DNA from: Bacillota bacterium
GTDB lineage: Bacteria > Bacillota > Clostridia > Acetivibrionales > DTU013
Assembly (NCBI GenBank): GCA_023426125.1
Contig: JAFABI010000053.1
Coordinates: forward strand, 97,803-161,802
Length of the DNA stretch: 64,000 nucleotides
Direction of reading: 5' to 3'
The translations under genes were made by a program, and so were the position numbers. Positions 1 to 9,780 of this stretch are shown piece after piece. The stretch's first letter is position 1; each line of letters opens with the position of its first letter. Below the pieces are notes generated by a model that worked only from the letters and a program-made list of their open reading frames with translations, made no database searches and was not told the DNA's origin.

Positions 1-1857
1 GCTTCCATCCTGGAAATGCATGGGAGGGCGAAAGAGCTTGGAATAAGAACGACCTTTGACAGGTACCAGGACCAGCTGCCTCAATGCGGCTTCGGGATGG
101 AAGGAGTTTGCTGCCAGCTTTGTTCTCACGGGCCTTGCAGGATCACTCCCAAAGCGCCGAGAGCGATTTGCGGCGCTACGGCGGATACCATTGCCGCGAG
201 AAACATGTTAAGGCTTGAATGTCATGGCCTCTCCGCTTACTGCCACCAGCTGGAGGAGGCTATCGACACGTTGAGGGCTACCGCACAGGGCAAGACGCCC
301 TACACCATTCATGAAGAGGGCAAGCTCAGGGAAGTGGCAGGACTCTTCGGACTTGATGCTAAGAAGGAAAAGAATGCGCTGGCGCTTGAACTGGCTGACG
401 CCGTAACCTATGAGCTCAGGAAAGGGACAAGGGAACCCCTGAAATTCGTCCAGCTGCTTGCACCAAAAGGCAGGCTGGAGAAATGGGCCAGGCTTGGAAT
501 CATACCCGGTGGTCCGTTATCCGAGCTAAGAGACGCAATGACCATGACAATGTCAAATATCAATACAGACCCGGTAAATCTTCTGCTCACGACTATGAAG
601 CTTTCCATCGCTACCGGCTACATGGGATTGATTGCAACCATCACCCTGCAGGATATTCTCCTGGGTAATCCGCAGATAGGCAAAACAGAGGCGGACCTTG
701 GGGTCATCGACCCGGATACGGTAAATATCGTAGCCCACGGCCATGTCCCTTATGTGGCTGTCGCAGTGCTTCAGGAAATCGCAAACAACCGGGAACTTCA
801 GGCACGGGCAAAAGCACTTGGGGCAAATGGCATAAAGCTTTACGGCTCCATGGACACAGGCCAGGAATTGCTGCAAAGGATGGGTACTGCCGGAAAGGGC
901 TATGCGGGACAGCTTGGCAACTGGCTCACCCAAGAGCTTATGGTGTCCACAGGTGCAATCGACCTGGTAATGATGGACTTGAACTGCTCCATTCCGGGTA
1001 TGAAGCTGGCAGCCGACAATTTCCATACCAGGGTTGCATCCGTATCCCATGTGCTCCGGATGGAAGGCGTGGATACAAACATTGACTACAAGCCCGAAAA
1101 AGTAAAGGAACAGGCCGTCGAATTAATCAAGCTTGCCCTGGAAGCTTATAAAAACAGAGGGAAAACGAATGCCGTCCACATTCCGAAATACAAGTCGGAC
1201 GTCATTGCAGGGGTGGGCGTCGAGTCCCTGCTGGGCGTTCTTGGAGGAAGCCTCGATCCGCTGCTCAATGTGATTAAGGATGGTGCAATCAAAGGCATCG
1301 CCGCCGTTGTAGGGTGTACAAACAACAGAAACGGTCACGATTCAGCGTCCATTACTCTGATTAAGGAGCTTCTGAAACGGGATATTCTGGTGATAACCTC
1401 AGGCTGCGTTTCCAGCGGCGCCCAGATTGAAGGGCTGCAGACTTTGGAAGCATCCAAATATGCGGGAGAAAAGCTCCGGGGCATCTGCAAGGCCCTCGGA
1501 ATCCCGCCCGTATTGAATTTCGGTTCCTGCATCGATATCGGCAGAATAGGTATCGCCGTTACGGCAATCGCCAATGCACTTGGGGTCGATACCAGCGACT
1601 TGCCGGTGGCGGCATCCGCACCCGAGTATCTGGAGCAGAAGGCTGTTGCCGACGGGTTCTTTGCCGTCACCTTCGGGCTTCTGACCCACCTTGGACCTGT
1701 ACCGCCGGTGGCAGGAGCACCCGGCGTAGTGAAAATACTTACCCAGGATGTTGAAGCCCTGGTGGGCGGCAAGGTGTGTGTGGAGCAGGATATGGCAAAG
1801 GCAGCGGAGGCTATCGAAAGCCATATCCTTAGTAAGAGAAAAAATCTTGGCATTTAG
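1..1857 (+). CDS. cooS: CooS-family anaerobic CO dehydrogenase catalytic subunit, 5' partial
   Basis: Ni-Fe-S CO dehydrogenase family (interconverts CO and CO2). The frame is open from base 1, and family members have about 20 residues ahead of the first visible Met at 16, so the gene starts outside the window. The N-terminus carries the D/B-cluster cysteines (PQCGFG, then CCQLC, GPCR, ICG). The C-cluster ligands visible are the His of VAHGHVP, and Cys in MDLNC, VVGCTNN, ITSGCV and NFGSC; the Lys of EQKAVADG is also kept. However, the canonical ICCTGNE loop reads SMDTGQE (847-867), so both its cysteines are Met and Asp. The proton-relay segment AHSDHGR is replaced by AYCHQLE. Same operon as the ferredoxin 22 bp downstream and the flavoprotein after it. 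Family membership is certain; CO-oxidising activity is not. Confidence 0.93.
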   Translation, partial: ASILEMHGRAKELGIRTTFDRYQDQLPQCGFGMEGVCCQLCSHGPCRITPKAPRAICGATADTIAARNMLRLECHGLSAYCHQLEEAIDTLRATAQGKTPYTIHEEGKLREVAGLFGLDAKKEKNALALELADAVTYELRKGTREPLKFVQLLAPKGRLEKWARLGIIPGGPLSELRDAMTMTMSNINTDPVNLLLTTMKLSIATGYMGLIATITLQDILLGNPQIGKTEADLGVIDPDTVNIVAHGHVPYVAVAVLQEIANNRELQARAKALGANGIKLYGSMDTGQELLQRMGTAGKGYAGQLGNWLTQELMVSTGAIDLVMMDLNCSIPGMKLAADNFHTRVASVSHVLRMEGVDTNIDYKPEKVKEQAVELIKLALEAYKNRGKTNAVHIPKYKSDVIAGVGVESLLGVLGGSLDPLLNVIKDGAIKGIAAVVGCTNNRNGHDSASITLIKELLKRDILVITSGCVSSGAQIEGLQTLEASKYAGEKLRGICKALGIPPVLNFGSCIDIGRIGIAVTAIANALGVDTSDLPVAASAPEYLEQKAVADGFFAVTFGLLTHLGPVPPVAGAPGVVKILTQDVEALVGGKVCVEQDMAKAAEAIESHILSKRKNLGI

Positions 1858-1879
1858 CCGGTGCGGGAGGGCAGTTGTC

Positions 1880-2389
1880 ATGAAAAGAATCTATGTGATC
1901 AAAGAAAAATGCAACGGCTGCATGAGCTGTGTGGTAGCCTGCCAGAAAACCCATGCCGGCTCAGAGTTTTATGCGCCGGTCAGAGACTCCGAACCTGCAA
2001 GAATTTATCTGCAGGTCGTAGAAAAAAGCCCGGTCCCTCTGGTATGCCGCCATTGTGAGGAGCCTGCCTGTGTAAAGGCCTGTATGACCGGAGCGATGCA
2101 AAAGGATGAGAAAACCGGGATTGTTTCAAACGAATCCAATCCCCGGAAATGTGTCGGCTGCTGGATGTGTGTCATGGCCTGCCCCTTTGGCGTAATTTCC
2201 CCCAAGCAGGACGGCAGCAGAAAAATTGCCGTCAAGTGCGATATGTGCATCAAAAGGGGCTTCCCTGCATGTGTGGACTCATGTCCCAAAGGCGCCGTCG
2301 TCTATATGGAGGAAGAGGAATTTGCAGAGCATAAAAGGCAATTCGCTGCCGAAAGCAGTTCAATGAGTCAGGACGGTGATCCGCAATGA
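1880..2389 (+). CDS. cooF: CooF-like 4Fe-4S ferredoxin
   Basis: Electron carrier of 169 residues expected to take electrons from CooS to the downstream flavoprotein. Four cysteine clusters are visible: CNGCMSCVVAC near residue 12, CRHCEEPACVKAC near 56, CVGCWMCVMACP near 91 and CDMCIKRGFPACVDSCP near 121. This is the HycB/CooF arrangement, with four [4Fe-4S] sites. An upstream in-frame start exists, but the ATG at 1880 is preceded by a GGGAGG ribosome site and begins MKRIYV, the normal N-terminus, so it is chosen. The stop overlaps the next start by ATGA, which indicates translational coupling. No signal peptide, so cytoplasmic. Confidence 0.93.
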   Translation: MKRIYVIKEKCNGCMSCVVACQKTHAGSEFYAPVRDSEPARIYLQVVEKSPVPLVCRHCEEPACVKACMTGAMQKDEKTGIVSNESNPRKCVGCWMCVMACPFGVISPKQDGSRKIAVKCDMCIKRGFPACVDSCPKGAVVYMEEEEFAEHKRQFAAESSSMSQDGDPQ

Positions 2390-3678
2390 AATACCTCATT
2401 ATCGGAAATGGGGCAGCGGGCATCGCTGCCGCAGAAAAAATACGCAGCCTTGACAAAAAAGGAGACATCACCATCCTGACTGCTGAAAAATATGCCGTTT
2501 ATTCCAAGTGCCTGCTGCCGGACTTTTTGTCCGGCGAAATTTCCGAGGACAGGATGTTCATCCGGGACAAGGATTTTTATGAAAAGAAAGATATTGGCAT
2601 TTATTACAACCACAGGGTCATAGACGTTGATTTCACGCTTAAACATGTTGTGACCGACAATGTTGATAACTTCAGCGGATCCGGTTCGGTATTCACCTAC
2701 GACAAGTTGCTGATTTCAACCGGCAGCGTACAGCTCCTTCCTCCCATCGAAGGGCTCGATTCCTCGAACGCTTATTTTTTAAACACCCTCGACGATGCAA
2801 AAAGGATGATTGACGCCTCCCGGGATGCAAGAAGAATTCTCATCATCGGCGGAGGCTTTGTTGGCCTTGAAGCAGCCTTCAACCTGTATAAGAAGGGCAA
2901 GGAGGTAACCGTCATTGAGAAAAACTCCAGAGTCCTTCAAGGACAGCTGGATGAAAAAGCCTCCGGTATAATCCGGAACTCTCTTGAAGAAGAAGGGATA
3001 CGCCTGATACTGGACACCTCTGTTTCAGGAATATCCGGTACGGTATATTCAACGATAGCGAAGCTTTTTACCGGCAATCCGTCGAAGACAGTTACACTGG
3101 CGGGCGGAAGAAGGTTAAAGGCAGATATGATCATTGTTTCTACCGGCTCCAGGCCAAACCTGGACTTTGTAAAAAAGAGTGAATTGATTGTCCACAGGGG
3201 GATTGTAATAGATCAATCTATGCAAACTTCTGTAAAGGATGTTTACGCTGCAGGAGATGTCGTTGAAACAAGCGATGCCGTTACGGGAGAGACAACCTTA
3301 AGCCCTATATGGCCCAACGCGGTAATCCAGGGCGAAGCCGCAGGAAGTAACATGGCGGGGATAAGCCAGGAATTCGGCAGCTTGATCAGCATGCAGAATG
3401 CCTCGGAATTCCGCGAGATCCCAATGATCTCCATGGGGATTACAGCCCCCAATGGTCCGGGTTATGAGGAATACGTCGATTACAGGCCTGTAGAAACGGT
3501 TTACCGGAAGCTGGTCCTCAAGGAAGATATCATCGTAGGGATGATTTTTCTGGGAGATATAAAAAATGCCGGTGTGATAGGCGCTCTGATGAAGCAGAAA
3601 ACAAACGTGGGCAAAATTAAGAACAATCTGCTAAACCCGAATTTCGGGTATAGCGAAGCGGGCATGAATACTGCATAA
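2386..3678 (+). CDS. CooS-associated FAD/NAD(P) oxidoreductase
   Basis: Pyridine-nucleotide disulfide oxidoreductase fold, 430 aa. A FAD-binding GxGxxG (IIGNGAAGIAAAE) opens the protein, a second Rossmann motif for NAD(P)H (IIGGGFVGLEAA) lies near residue 150, and the second FAD motif VYAAGDVVE lies near 285. It starts inside the cooF stop codon. Such flavoproteins commonly sit next to CooS and CooF and are thought to pass electrons between CooF and NAD(P). There is no CxxxxC redox pair after the first Rossmann motif, so it is not a disulfide reductase; the single Cys in YSKCLLPDF is as in NADH oxidase or rubredoxin-reductase-like enzymes. Confidence 0.9.
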   Translation: MKYLIIGNGAAGIAAAEKIRSLDKKGDITILTAEKYAVYSKCLLPDFLSGEISEDRMFIRDKDFYEKKDIGIYYNHRVIDVDFTLKHVVTDNVDNFSGSGSVFTYDKLLISTGSVQLLPPIEGLDSSNAYFLNTLDDAKRMIDASRDARRILIIGGGFVGLEAAFNLYKKGKEVTVIEKNSRVLQGQLDEKASGIIRNSLEEEGIRLILDTSVSGISGTVYSTIAKLFTGNPSKTVTLAGGRRLKADMIIVSTGSRPNLDFVKKSELIVHRGIVIDQSMQTSVKDVYAAGDVVETSDAVTGETTLSPIWPNAVIQGEAAGSNMAGISQEFGSLISMQNASEFREIPMISMGITAPNGPGYEEYVDYRPVETVYRKLVLKEDIIVGMIFLGDIKNAGVIGALMKQKTNVGKIKNNLLNPNFGYSEAGMNTA

Positions 3679-3700
3679 ACCGCCGATATATAAATGACAG

Positions 3701-3724
3701 CAGGTGCATTGTACCTGAATTTTC
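3701..3724 (+). terminator. Weak terminator-like hairpin after the cooS operon
   Basis: CAGGT at 3701-3705 pairs with ACCTG at 3713-3717 across a 7-nt loop, followed by AATTTT. It lies between two converging genes. Short stem, so only tentative. Confidence 0.35.
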
Positions 3725-3731
3725 AGGCAAT

Positions 3732-5027
3732 TCATTCCCCAGCTTCGCTCTCACTTAGCGAGCAAGGCAGCTTAGAGAAGGTGGTCTTGCTGCTTAATGA
3801 AAATAAATTGGTTAACATCCGTATGAAGACCATGGCTGCAGGAAAAATCACAAGCACCGGTATAAAGTAAAGGTCAAAGCCCAGGATATAAGCCACAGCC
3901 AATGATGGCAGCGGTAATATGGCAGCAAGGGTCAGATGTTTCAAGTCATGCCCTGCTACCTTCGTTGACCCTATTATTATTGCCAATGTTCCCGACAGGA
4001 TCATTGCCAGAAGCAATACCAGCGAAGGCAGCTCCATTCTCAAAACAGGCAGTGCCACTGCATTGGCCCAATCGGCTCCAAGACTGGAAACAAGCCTCCC
4101 CCAATGGCTGAAGTCCGACCACCTCGTAGGCAGCCAGCTTAACGGGAAAGCGGGTGAGAAGTCAACCAGCCTTAAAACGCCAAGGGCTAAAGCCATACCG
4201 AACACGATGACTGCAATACGCCTGCCAATATCAATGAGCCTTTGTTTTAGTGTTGAGTCATATTTACTCAGTAAGGAAGGCCTGCGAATATATCCGAATA
4301 TGGCTTTCAACAACCGTGTTATGGCATTAAGGGCACACAGCCAAAACGGAAGTCAGCCGAATTGCTTGACAAACAAGGCCTTCAGGGCAATATCCTCAAC
4401 ATGGGAAGGGCTACCCAATTCAGAACAGATTATTTTTGCACGGGAACCTGTTTCATCCAGGGATGGAGTCAGCAGCAAGCCTGCAGCTTGTATTTTCATG
4501 TCATCAGGAGCATTGAGGACTGCCAGACCCGGATTTCCCGGAATTCCCCATGCAGCAAGCCCTTTAGGCATGGAAAAGACACCGCTGATTCTATAGGACC
4601 TGCCGGATAGTTTTAAGGGCATCCCCATTACATGAACACTACCGAATAACTCATACGCTGTATATTCATCCAATGCAATGGAGTCCGAGCTGTCCTCTGG
4701 CATAGAACCCGTTATCATTCTTTCAGAGAGGATATGTGTAGAATTACCGCGAAAATAGATCATATCCGCTTGCGCTGTATTTTCTTCGCTTTCAAGCAGT
4801 TCTGTATTTCCCTGTGCCCATACAGCTATTGAAATAATGTCTTCCCTTGACTTATAGTACTCACCGGACATGAAAAGGGTTGCCTGCCTGAAGCTTGGTG
4901 AATCGGAAGCATTATAGCGGAGTATTGCCGTATAGCCCTGTTGTTCCAGCCAAAGCCGGGAGGACAAAAGGCACACTGCTGCACATGTGAAAGCGCATAG
5001 CCAATGAATCACCGTTCTGGGCGTCAT
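3732..5027 (-). pseudogene. MacB/FtsX-like membrane protein split by an in-frame TGA
   Basis: Two stretches in the same frame are separated by one TGA (plus-strand 4353-4355). Upstream of it are 224 aa: one N-terminal membrane segment and an extracytoplasmic MacB periplasmic-core-like domain (GSMPEDSSDSIALDEYTAYELFG, then a LSGRSYRISGVF stretch). Beyond it the frame stays open for about 206 residues with several membrane segments. Read through, the product would be about 431 aa: N-terminal helix, extracytoplasmic domain and C-terminal helices, as in an FtsX half. The stretch around the TGA contains no other stop, which argues for one gene with a nonsense change, a sequencing error or recoding. 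The alternative is two genes, the second starting at a TTG at 4313 with no good ribosome site. It overlaps the preceding adaptor gene by ATGA. Confidence 0.7.
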
Positions 5028-6853
5028 TCATCCACCACCCTTACCCTGTCGCCGGTTGCAATGGGTTTATTGCTTGCCTTTATACACAAGTCCATCATCC
5101 CGACCGCACCTTGAATTGATACATCATTTGCAGCCTGCTCCAGAACTCTTACATCAATCCGTTCGGCATAGGTTTTAATTCCCCAGCCTTCTTCCTTTCT
5201 GCGTACAACAAAAACAAAGTAGCCTTCACTATCCGATTTCAGTACTTCCTTCGGGATGACACAATCATAAAGCTTCGTTTTCTTTTCTGCCTCCAGCCTG
5301 GCTTGCATTCCGGCTTCAGCTTCACCTTTCCCCATTGCTACTGTCAAATTAACTGTTTCTGCATCCGCAGGAGAATCAACGACATTCTGTATCGGCGCCT
5401 GGACAGCTTCCTTTTCCGAGTCGGGAAAGCTGATGGTAGCCATGTCTCCAGGCTTGAAGTATTGGGAAACCTTTTTTGATACGCTGCAGGTCAGCGAGAG
5501 AATATCCGACCCCTGAACCACCTTTGCAGCAACCTCGGTGACCGGTAAACCGCTTTGTACGGATACTCCGCTTATGACGCCGGAATATTGAGATTTGACC
5601 GTCCCCCCCATATCCATGAGGCTTTGCAATTTTTCCACCTTTTCCTTCAGGGCCTTAAGCTCCATGTCCTGCAATTGTATCTCCAACTGCTTCTTTTTGG
5701 AGTCGGCAGCCTCCTGTTCCGACGTTATGCGTGCTTCGTCCTCCTGTCTCAGGCTGTCATATTGCTCCTGCCAGATTTCATCCTCAACCTCTGCTATGGC
5801 CTTTTCCCTATCCTGCTTTGCTTTATTAATTGCCGTTATGCAATCCGCCACTGCTTTTTCAGCCTGGCCGACCGATGCCTGGGCGGCTTCAACCACTGCA
5901 GCATCAAGGAACGGAGCAATACCCTTGTTCTTTATTTCAGCCAATTTGTTTTGTTCTGCGGTCAGATTTTTCTTAGCTTTCGCTATGGCATCCTCGTAGG
6001 AGACGGACGAATTCCTATAATCCTCTTCGGCACGTTGATAGGCCTTTTGGGCATCCTCCAGCGCATTTTTTTTGACAGGGTTCTCAGGATCGGCATCATA
6101 GGCTTCCTGTGCCGCGATCATTGCTTTTTCACAATCCTCAACAACACGCCTGAAAGGAAGCATGCCGGAGGAATAGCTGACCTGGGCCGACCTAAGCGCA
6201 TCCTGCGCCTGGTCTACGGCTGTCTGTGCATCCGCCAGATTTGACTCATACGCCCTGGTTGCATTTTCGGCCGATTTCTGCTGTTGTATAGAAAGGTTGG
6301 ACCTTGCCCTGTCAAAGGCTTCGATGGATCCGGATAAATTCCTTTCTGCAAGGGCAACGGCTTCATCTGCGGCTTGAAGTTTTTCCTCACGGCGCCGGTT
6401 GGCTGTTTCCTTTTTTTTCTTTTCTGCCGCTTCTTCCAGCGAAGGGTCCGGTTTAAAGGCATTTTGTATATTGGATAGCTGATTCGTTAACTGCTGTTTA
6501 GCCAGCGCATCTTTTGCATCCTCGAGCGCACGGCCCAGTTGCTCCATATTCAGTTGAAGCACCGGCCCGCCTTGGGATACTTTACCGCCTTCATGAACCG
6601 AAACAGAATCTACATAGATCCCCAGTTGCACAAAAAGTTCGTCCATAAATAATATAGTCTCTCCGCCCGCGCTGATCACACCTTGTGCATCCAGTTTGTG
6701 GGACAACGCCATTCGTTCAGGTGCCGCAGCATTGACCCGGGCTGCCGAGATATTGGCCAATGTGGTTGAAAGCAGTGTTAAAATGAGCATGACGACAAAA
6801 AAAGTTATCAAATAACCGAGTGCTTTTTTCCGTGGTTGTACTCCTTGCTGCAT
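5024..6853 (-). CDS. Membrane fusion protein (HlyD type) with long coiled coil
   Basis: Adaptor of 609 aa. It has one membrane segment at about residues 12-35, a lipoyl-like half (VDSVSVHEGGKVSQGGPVLQLN), a very long Ala/Glu/Lys-rich coiled coil at about 105-420, then the second lipoyl half (GTVKSQYSGVISGVSVQSGLPV) and a beta-barrel end (GDRVRVVDE). The hairpin is far longer than in typical MacA. It is translationally coupled to the MacB-like gene (ATGA overlap) and follows two sugar-type permeases by 3 bp, so it belongs to the same operon. No ATPase gene lies in this operon. Confidence 0.85.
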   Translation of the reverse strand: MQQGVQPRKKALGYLITFFVVMLILTLLSTTLANISAARVNAAAPERMALSHKLDAQGVISAGGETILFMDELFVQLGIYVDSVSVHEGGKVSQGGPVLQLNMEQLGRALEDAKDALAKQQLTNQLSNIQNAFKPDPSLEEAAEKKKKETANRRREEKLQAADEAVALAERNLSGSIEAFDRARSNLSIQQQKSAENATRAYESNLADAQTAVDQAQDALRSAQVSYSSGMLPFRRVVEDCEKAMIAAQEAYDADPENPVKKNALEDAQKAYQRAEEDYRNSSVSYEDAIAKAKKNLTAEQNKLAEIKNKGIAPFLDAAVVEAAQASVGQAEKAVADCITAINKAKQDREKAIAEVEDEIWQEQYDSLRQEDEARITSEQEAADSKKKQLEIQLQDMELKALKEKVEKLQSLMDMGGTVKSQYSGVISGVSVQSGLPVTEVAAKVVQGSDILSLTCSVSKKVSQYFKPGDMATISFPDSEKEAVQAPIQNVVDSPADAETVNLTVAMGKGEAEAGMQARLEAEKKTKLYDCVIPKEVLKSDSEGYFVFVVRRKEEGWGIKTYAERIDVRVLEQAANDVSIQGAVGMMDLCIKASNKPIATGDRVRVVDE

Positions 6854-6856
6854 AGT

Positions 6857-7708
6857 TTACTCCTTTATGCCGATAGATTGGATTCCCTGCTCCAACCAGG
6901 TCTGCCCATATAGAAAGAGCAATAGAGGAGGGAGTAGCGTTATGACGGAAGAGGTAAAGGCGATATCCATATTGGCTTGAGTCACCTGCACCTGATAAAG
7001 TGAAAGCGGCCAAAGAGCCTGGTCCTTGAGAAATACCAACGGTGGCTCTACCAGATTCCATAATTCTATAAAACTCAAAACAAACAGGGACATGATGCCG
7101 GGAGCGCCGAGAGGAAGCGCAATATGACGAAAAGTATATATTTCTCCCGCGCCATCCATCCGGGCCGCCTCAATCATGGAAGCGGGAATCGAACAGAAAA
7201 AGCGGTATAACAAAAAGACTGAAAAAGCAGAAAAAGCCTGTGATAGTATTACTCCCGGCCTTGTATCAATAAGCTTCAAACGATCCAGCACAATATAGGC
7301 AGGTACCATGGTCACCTGAAACGGAAGCAGCATGAGTACGATATAGAGATTGAAAAACAGGCGTTTTGCCGGAAAACTGTATCTTGCAAAAGCCCATGCC
7401 GCCATAGTGCCTGTAACGATCTGGAGGAAAAGTGACGGAAGTGCGACTGCACAACTGTTCCAGAACATATAGAGATAATCCGGAGCGTCCAGCAATAGTT
7501 TTACATAGCCCTCAAGCGTGGCAATTTCAGGCCACAAAGGCACGGATGCAAAGCCTTCGCCTGTAAAAACCGGTTTGACATGTTCTACCAGTTCCGGCCG
7601 CTGCATGAGTGAACCTGCAAAAAGAAGGAAAAACGGAATAAGCATGCACAAGCCGGCCAGCCATAGCATGGTACGGTTTATATGGTTCAACAAACGGATT
7701 TTTATCAT
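6857..7708 (-). CDS. Carbohydrate-type ABC transporter permease (MalG/UgpE family)
   Basis: Inner-membrane permease of 283 aa with about six membrane helices. The ATPase-docking EAA loop is present as EAARMDGAGEIYTFRHIALPL near residue 183. It follows its partner permease with one base between the genes. The family works as a heterodimer with MalF-type proteins, a lipoprotein binding protein and an ATPase; the ATPase is not encoded nearby and would have to be a shared MsmK-type subunit. Confidence 0.9.
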   Translation of the reverse strand: MIKIRLLNHINRTMLWLAGLCMLIPFFLLFAGSLMQRPELVEHVKPVFTGEGFASVPLWPEIATLEGYVKLLLDAPDYLYMFWNSCAVALPSLFLQIVTGTMAAWAFARYSFPAKRLFFNLYIVLMLLPFQVTMVPAYIVLDRLKLIDTRPGVILSQAFSAFSVFLLYRFFCSIPASMIEAARMDGAGEIYTFRHIALPLGAPGIMSLFVLSFIELWNLVEPPLVFLKDQALWPLSLYQVQVTQANMDIAFTSSVITLLPPLLLFLYGQTWLEQGIQSIGIKE

Positions 7709-7709
7709 T

Positions 7710-8609
7710 TCATGCCTCCATTTTCCATTTGCGCTGCAAAAGGAGAATGAGAGCGCAGATAACTATAGAAGTAAGTACTGCCGCAGTACTTAATTTGTCA
7801 AGCTCAAGCTTTGTAAACCAGTTGTTGTAAAGGTGCTGGAGAAGATAAATGCTGTCATGCGGGTAATTGCCGGCAGCAAGATAGGCTTCCCTGTACACCT
7901 TGAAAGTATTGAGCATGGAAAGGACCGTAACCACATATAAAGAAGGTCCAAGCTGCGGCAGCGTTATACTGGCAAACTTTCTCACAGAGCTTGCGCCATC
8001 AACTTCGGATGCTTCGTATAATGATTGCGGTATATTGCTCAGTGCCGCAAGCAGCAGGACCATATCATAACCGATGTTTCGCCAAATATAGCTTCCGACC
8101 AGTACCCAGAAGGCGGAGCCGGTATTCATCCAGTCCTGTACGCCTGCATTCAAGGTGACAAGGATTCCGTTCAAAGCCCCGTTGTTACTAAAGAACAGTT
8201 GCCATAACAGCGCAACGGACGATACCGGAATTGCCATCGGCAACAGAAAACACGCACGCAAAGAAGGGTTTTGTCCGGCTTTTCCCTGTAAAAGCAATGC
8301 CAGCACAAGTGAAACAAGCAGTAATATCGGGACACATGCAGCCATGAATTTTGCCGTATTGAATGCAGCCATTCGGAAGGCTTCATTGCCAAGGACACTC
8401 CAATAGTTGAACAAGCCGCCAAAGCCGCCGCTGGGAGCTGTAAAAGAACGCCGTAAAGTATCCAGTGAAGGTAAAAGTATGAAAATTGTTGTTCCCGCCA
8501 GGCTCGGAAGAAGAAAGGCATAAGCCCACAACGCTTCATTCCCGGCGTTAAACCTTATCTTCTTCCTGTATGCCGCCTTAATGCCGTTTCTCTTGCTATA
8601 AAATCTCAT
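7710..8609 (-). CDS. Carbohydrate-type ABC transporter permease (MalF/UgpA family)
   Basis: Permease of 299 aa with a cytoplasmic basic N-terminus and about six helices. The EAA loop reads EASEVDGASSVRKFASITLPQ near residue 211. Second of the ABC permease genes in this operon, 11 bp after the solute-binding-protein remnant. Substrate cannot be read from the sequence; family members import sugars, glycerol phosphates or oligosaccharides. Confidence 0.9.
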   Translation of the reverse strand: MRFYSKRNGIKAAYRKKIRFNAGNEALWAYAFLLPSLAGTTIFILLPSLDTLRRSFTAPSGGFGGLFNYWSVLGNEAFRMAAFNTAKFMAACVPILLLVSLVLALLLQGKAGQNPSLRACFLLPMAIPVSSVALLWQLFFSNNGALNGILVTLNAGVQDWMNTGSAFWVLVGSYIWRNIGYDMVLLLAALSNIPQSLYEASEVDGASSVRKFASITLPQLGPSLYVVTVLSMLNTFKVYREAYLAAGNYPHDSIYLLQHLYNNWFTKLELDKLSTAAVLTSIVICALILLLQRKWKMEA

Positions 8610-8620
8610 CGTTTAAAATG

Positions 8621-9751
8621 TCACTCTGCCAGGTATGCCTTTGTCCTGGCTGACAGTGAGCCGATTGTCTGTTCCAGGGATTTTTTATCCTTCATATAGG
8701 GCATTATTTCGTCAATCATCATTTTTGCAAGTACAAAATCCACCTGTGCGGGTGTGTCAAGCGTATAGATGATGTCCTTGAGACGACTTGACAGTGCGCT
8801 GTCCAGAGGAGCCGGCTTTATTTTAAGTTTTATAACACTATAATGGCCGGAGGATTTAGGATCGTTGTCCGGAGATTCTGCCGGCGCCAGCATTTTGTCA
8901 AGGCTGGTTTTGTCGATGGTAAAATAGCCGTAATTTTTCAGGGAATTCTGCAACCCTTCTTTCATAAGGAAATCAAGGAAAGCATAAGAAGCTTCTTTGC
9001 TTTTCGATCCTTTACAGACACCGATAATTTGACTTGTGTAGAAGACTTTTTTACCTGATTGACCCGGCAGCAGGCATACGCCTGTCGCCGGGCTCCTGTG
9101 CGCTGTCATGGAATTGCCCAAAACGACAGCGTCCTGGCTATCGAGCATAATGGAATAAAACGTCGACTTATTTGCCAGATAATCATCGATCGATCCTGAT
9201 CCGTCAATATATTGTTTTCCGGTATTGTCTTCTACCATTTTGGGTGCCGGAATGGCTTTCTGTATGGTCTTCAGCTTCTCGAGAAAAGATTTGAAATCCG
9301 GGGTGGTAAAATCAATCCTGCCTTTTTCATTCATCCAGTCGGGAGCAGAAAGAGGATATAGCTGGACAAGCAGTTCGGAATCATATACCGCAAAAGGATA
9401 CCGCCCCTTTGCCAGGGATTGGCTGAGGGCTGCCAGGTCGGAGAATGAATTTATACTTTCAACTTCGTTTTTATTGCCCCATAGGACCGGCACCGAAAAG
9501 TTGATCGGTATGCATGGCAGCTGTCCATCCTTCTGTTTGTATGCCCCTGCAATATTTTCCACCCATGTGCCGTCTGTCAGCCTTGAACCCACCCACTTGG
9601 ACATATCGTCCAGAATACCTTTGTCAATGTAATTCTTCAGCGGAAGGCCGTCCAGAACAAGGACATCCGGTACGTTTCCCGAAAGCACCTCCGTATTGAT
9701 TGCGCGGATTGCATCTTCAAGCTGTTGACAATTACATAAAATAAAACCCAT
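8621..9751 (-). pseudogene. Extracellular solute-binding protein, N-terminus missing
   Basis: The C-terminal three quarters of a family-1 type binding protein are present (NTEVLSGNVPDVLVLDGLPL, FPLxxYDSELL-like region, PLSAPDW, SYAFLDFLMKEG). The signal peptide, lipobox Cys and first alpha/beta segment are absent. The frame stays open up to 9979, but that part is antisense to the conserved first 66 codons of the response regulator and has no likeness to a binding protein. The first Met near the break, at 9751, has no ribosome site. The gene therefore appears to have been cut by a deletion or rearrangement whose junction lies at about 9730-9780. A functional exported protein is unlikely from this copy. 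Confidence 0.75.
9725..9730 (+). promoter_or_regulatory. Possible -35 element for the two-component operon
   Basis: A perfect TTGACA lies 50 bp before the response regulator start. No good -10 box is seen 16-18 bp later, so this is tentative. The element falls inside the broken binding-protein reading frame. Confidence 0.3.
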
Positions 9752-9780
9752 AGCAAATAATCTGAAGTGGAGTTTACGAT

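Noticed and set aside
553..1050. Long antisense frame in cooS
   Set aside because: It is a shadow of a well conserved coding sequence; no ribosome site or family.
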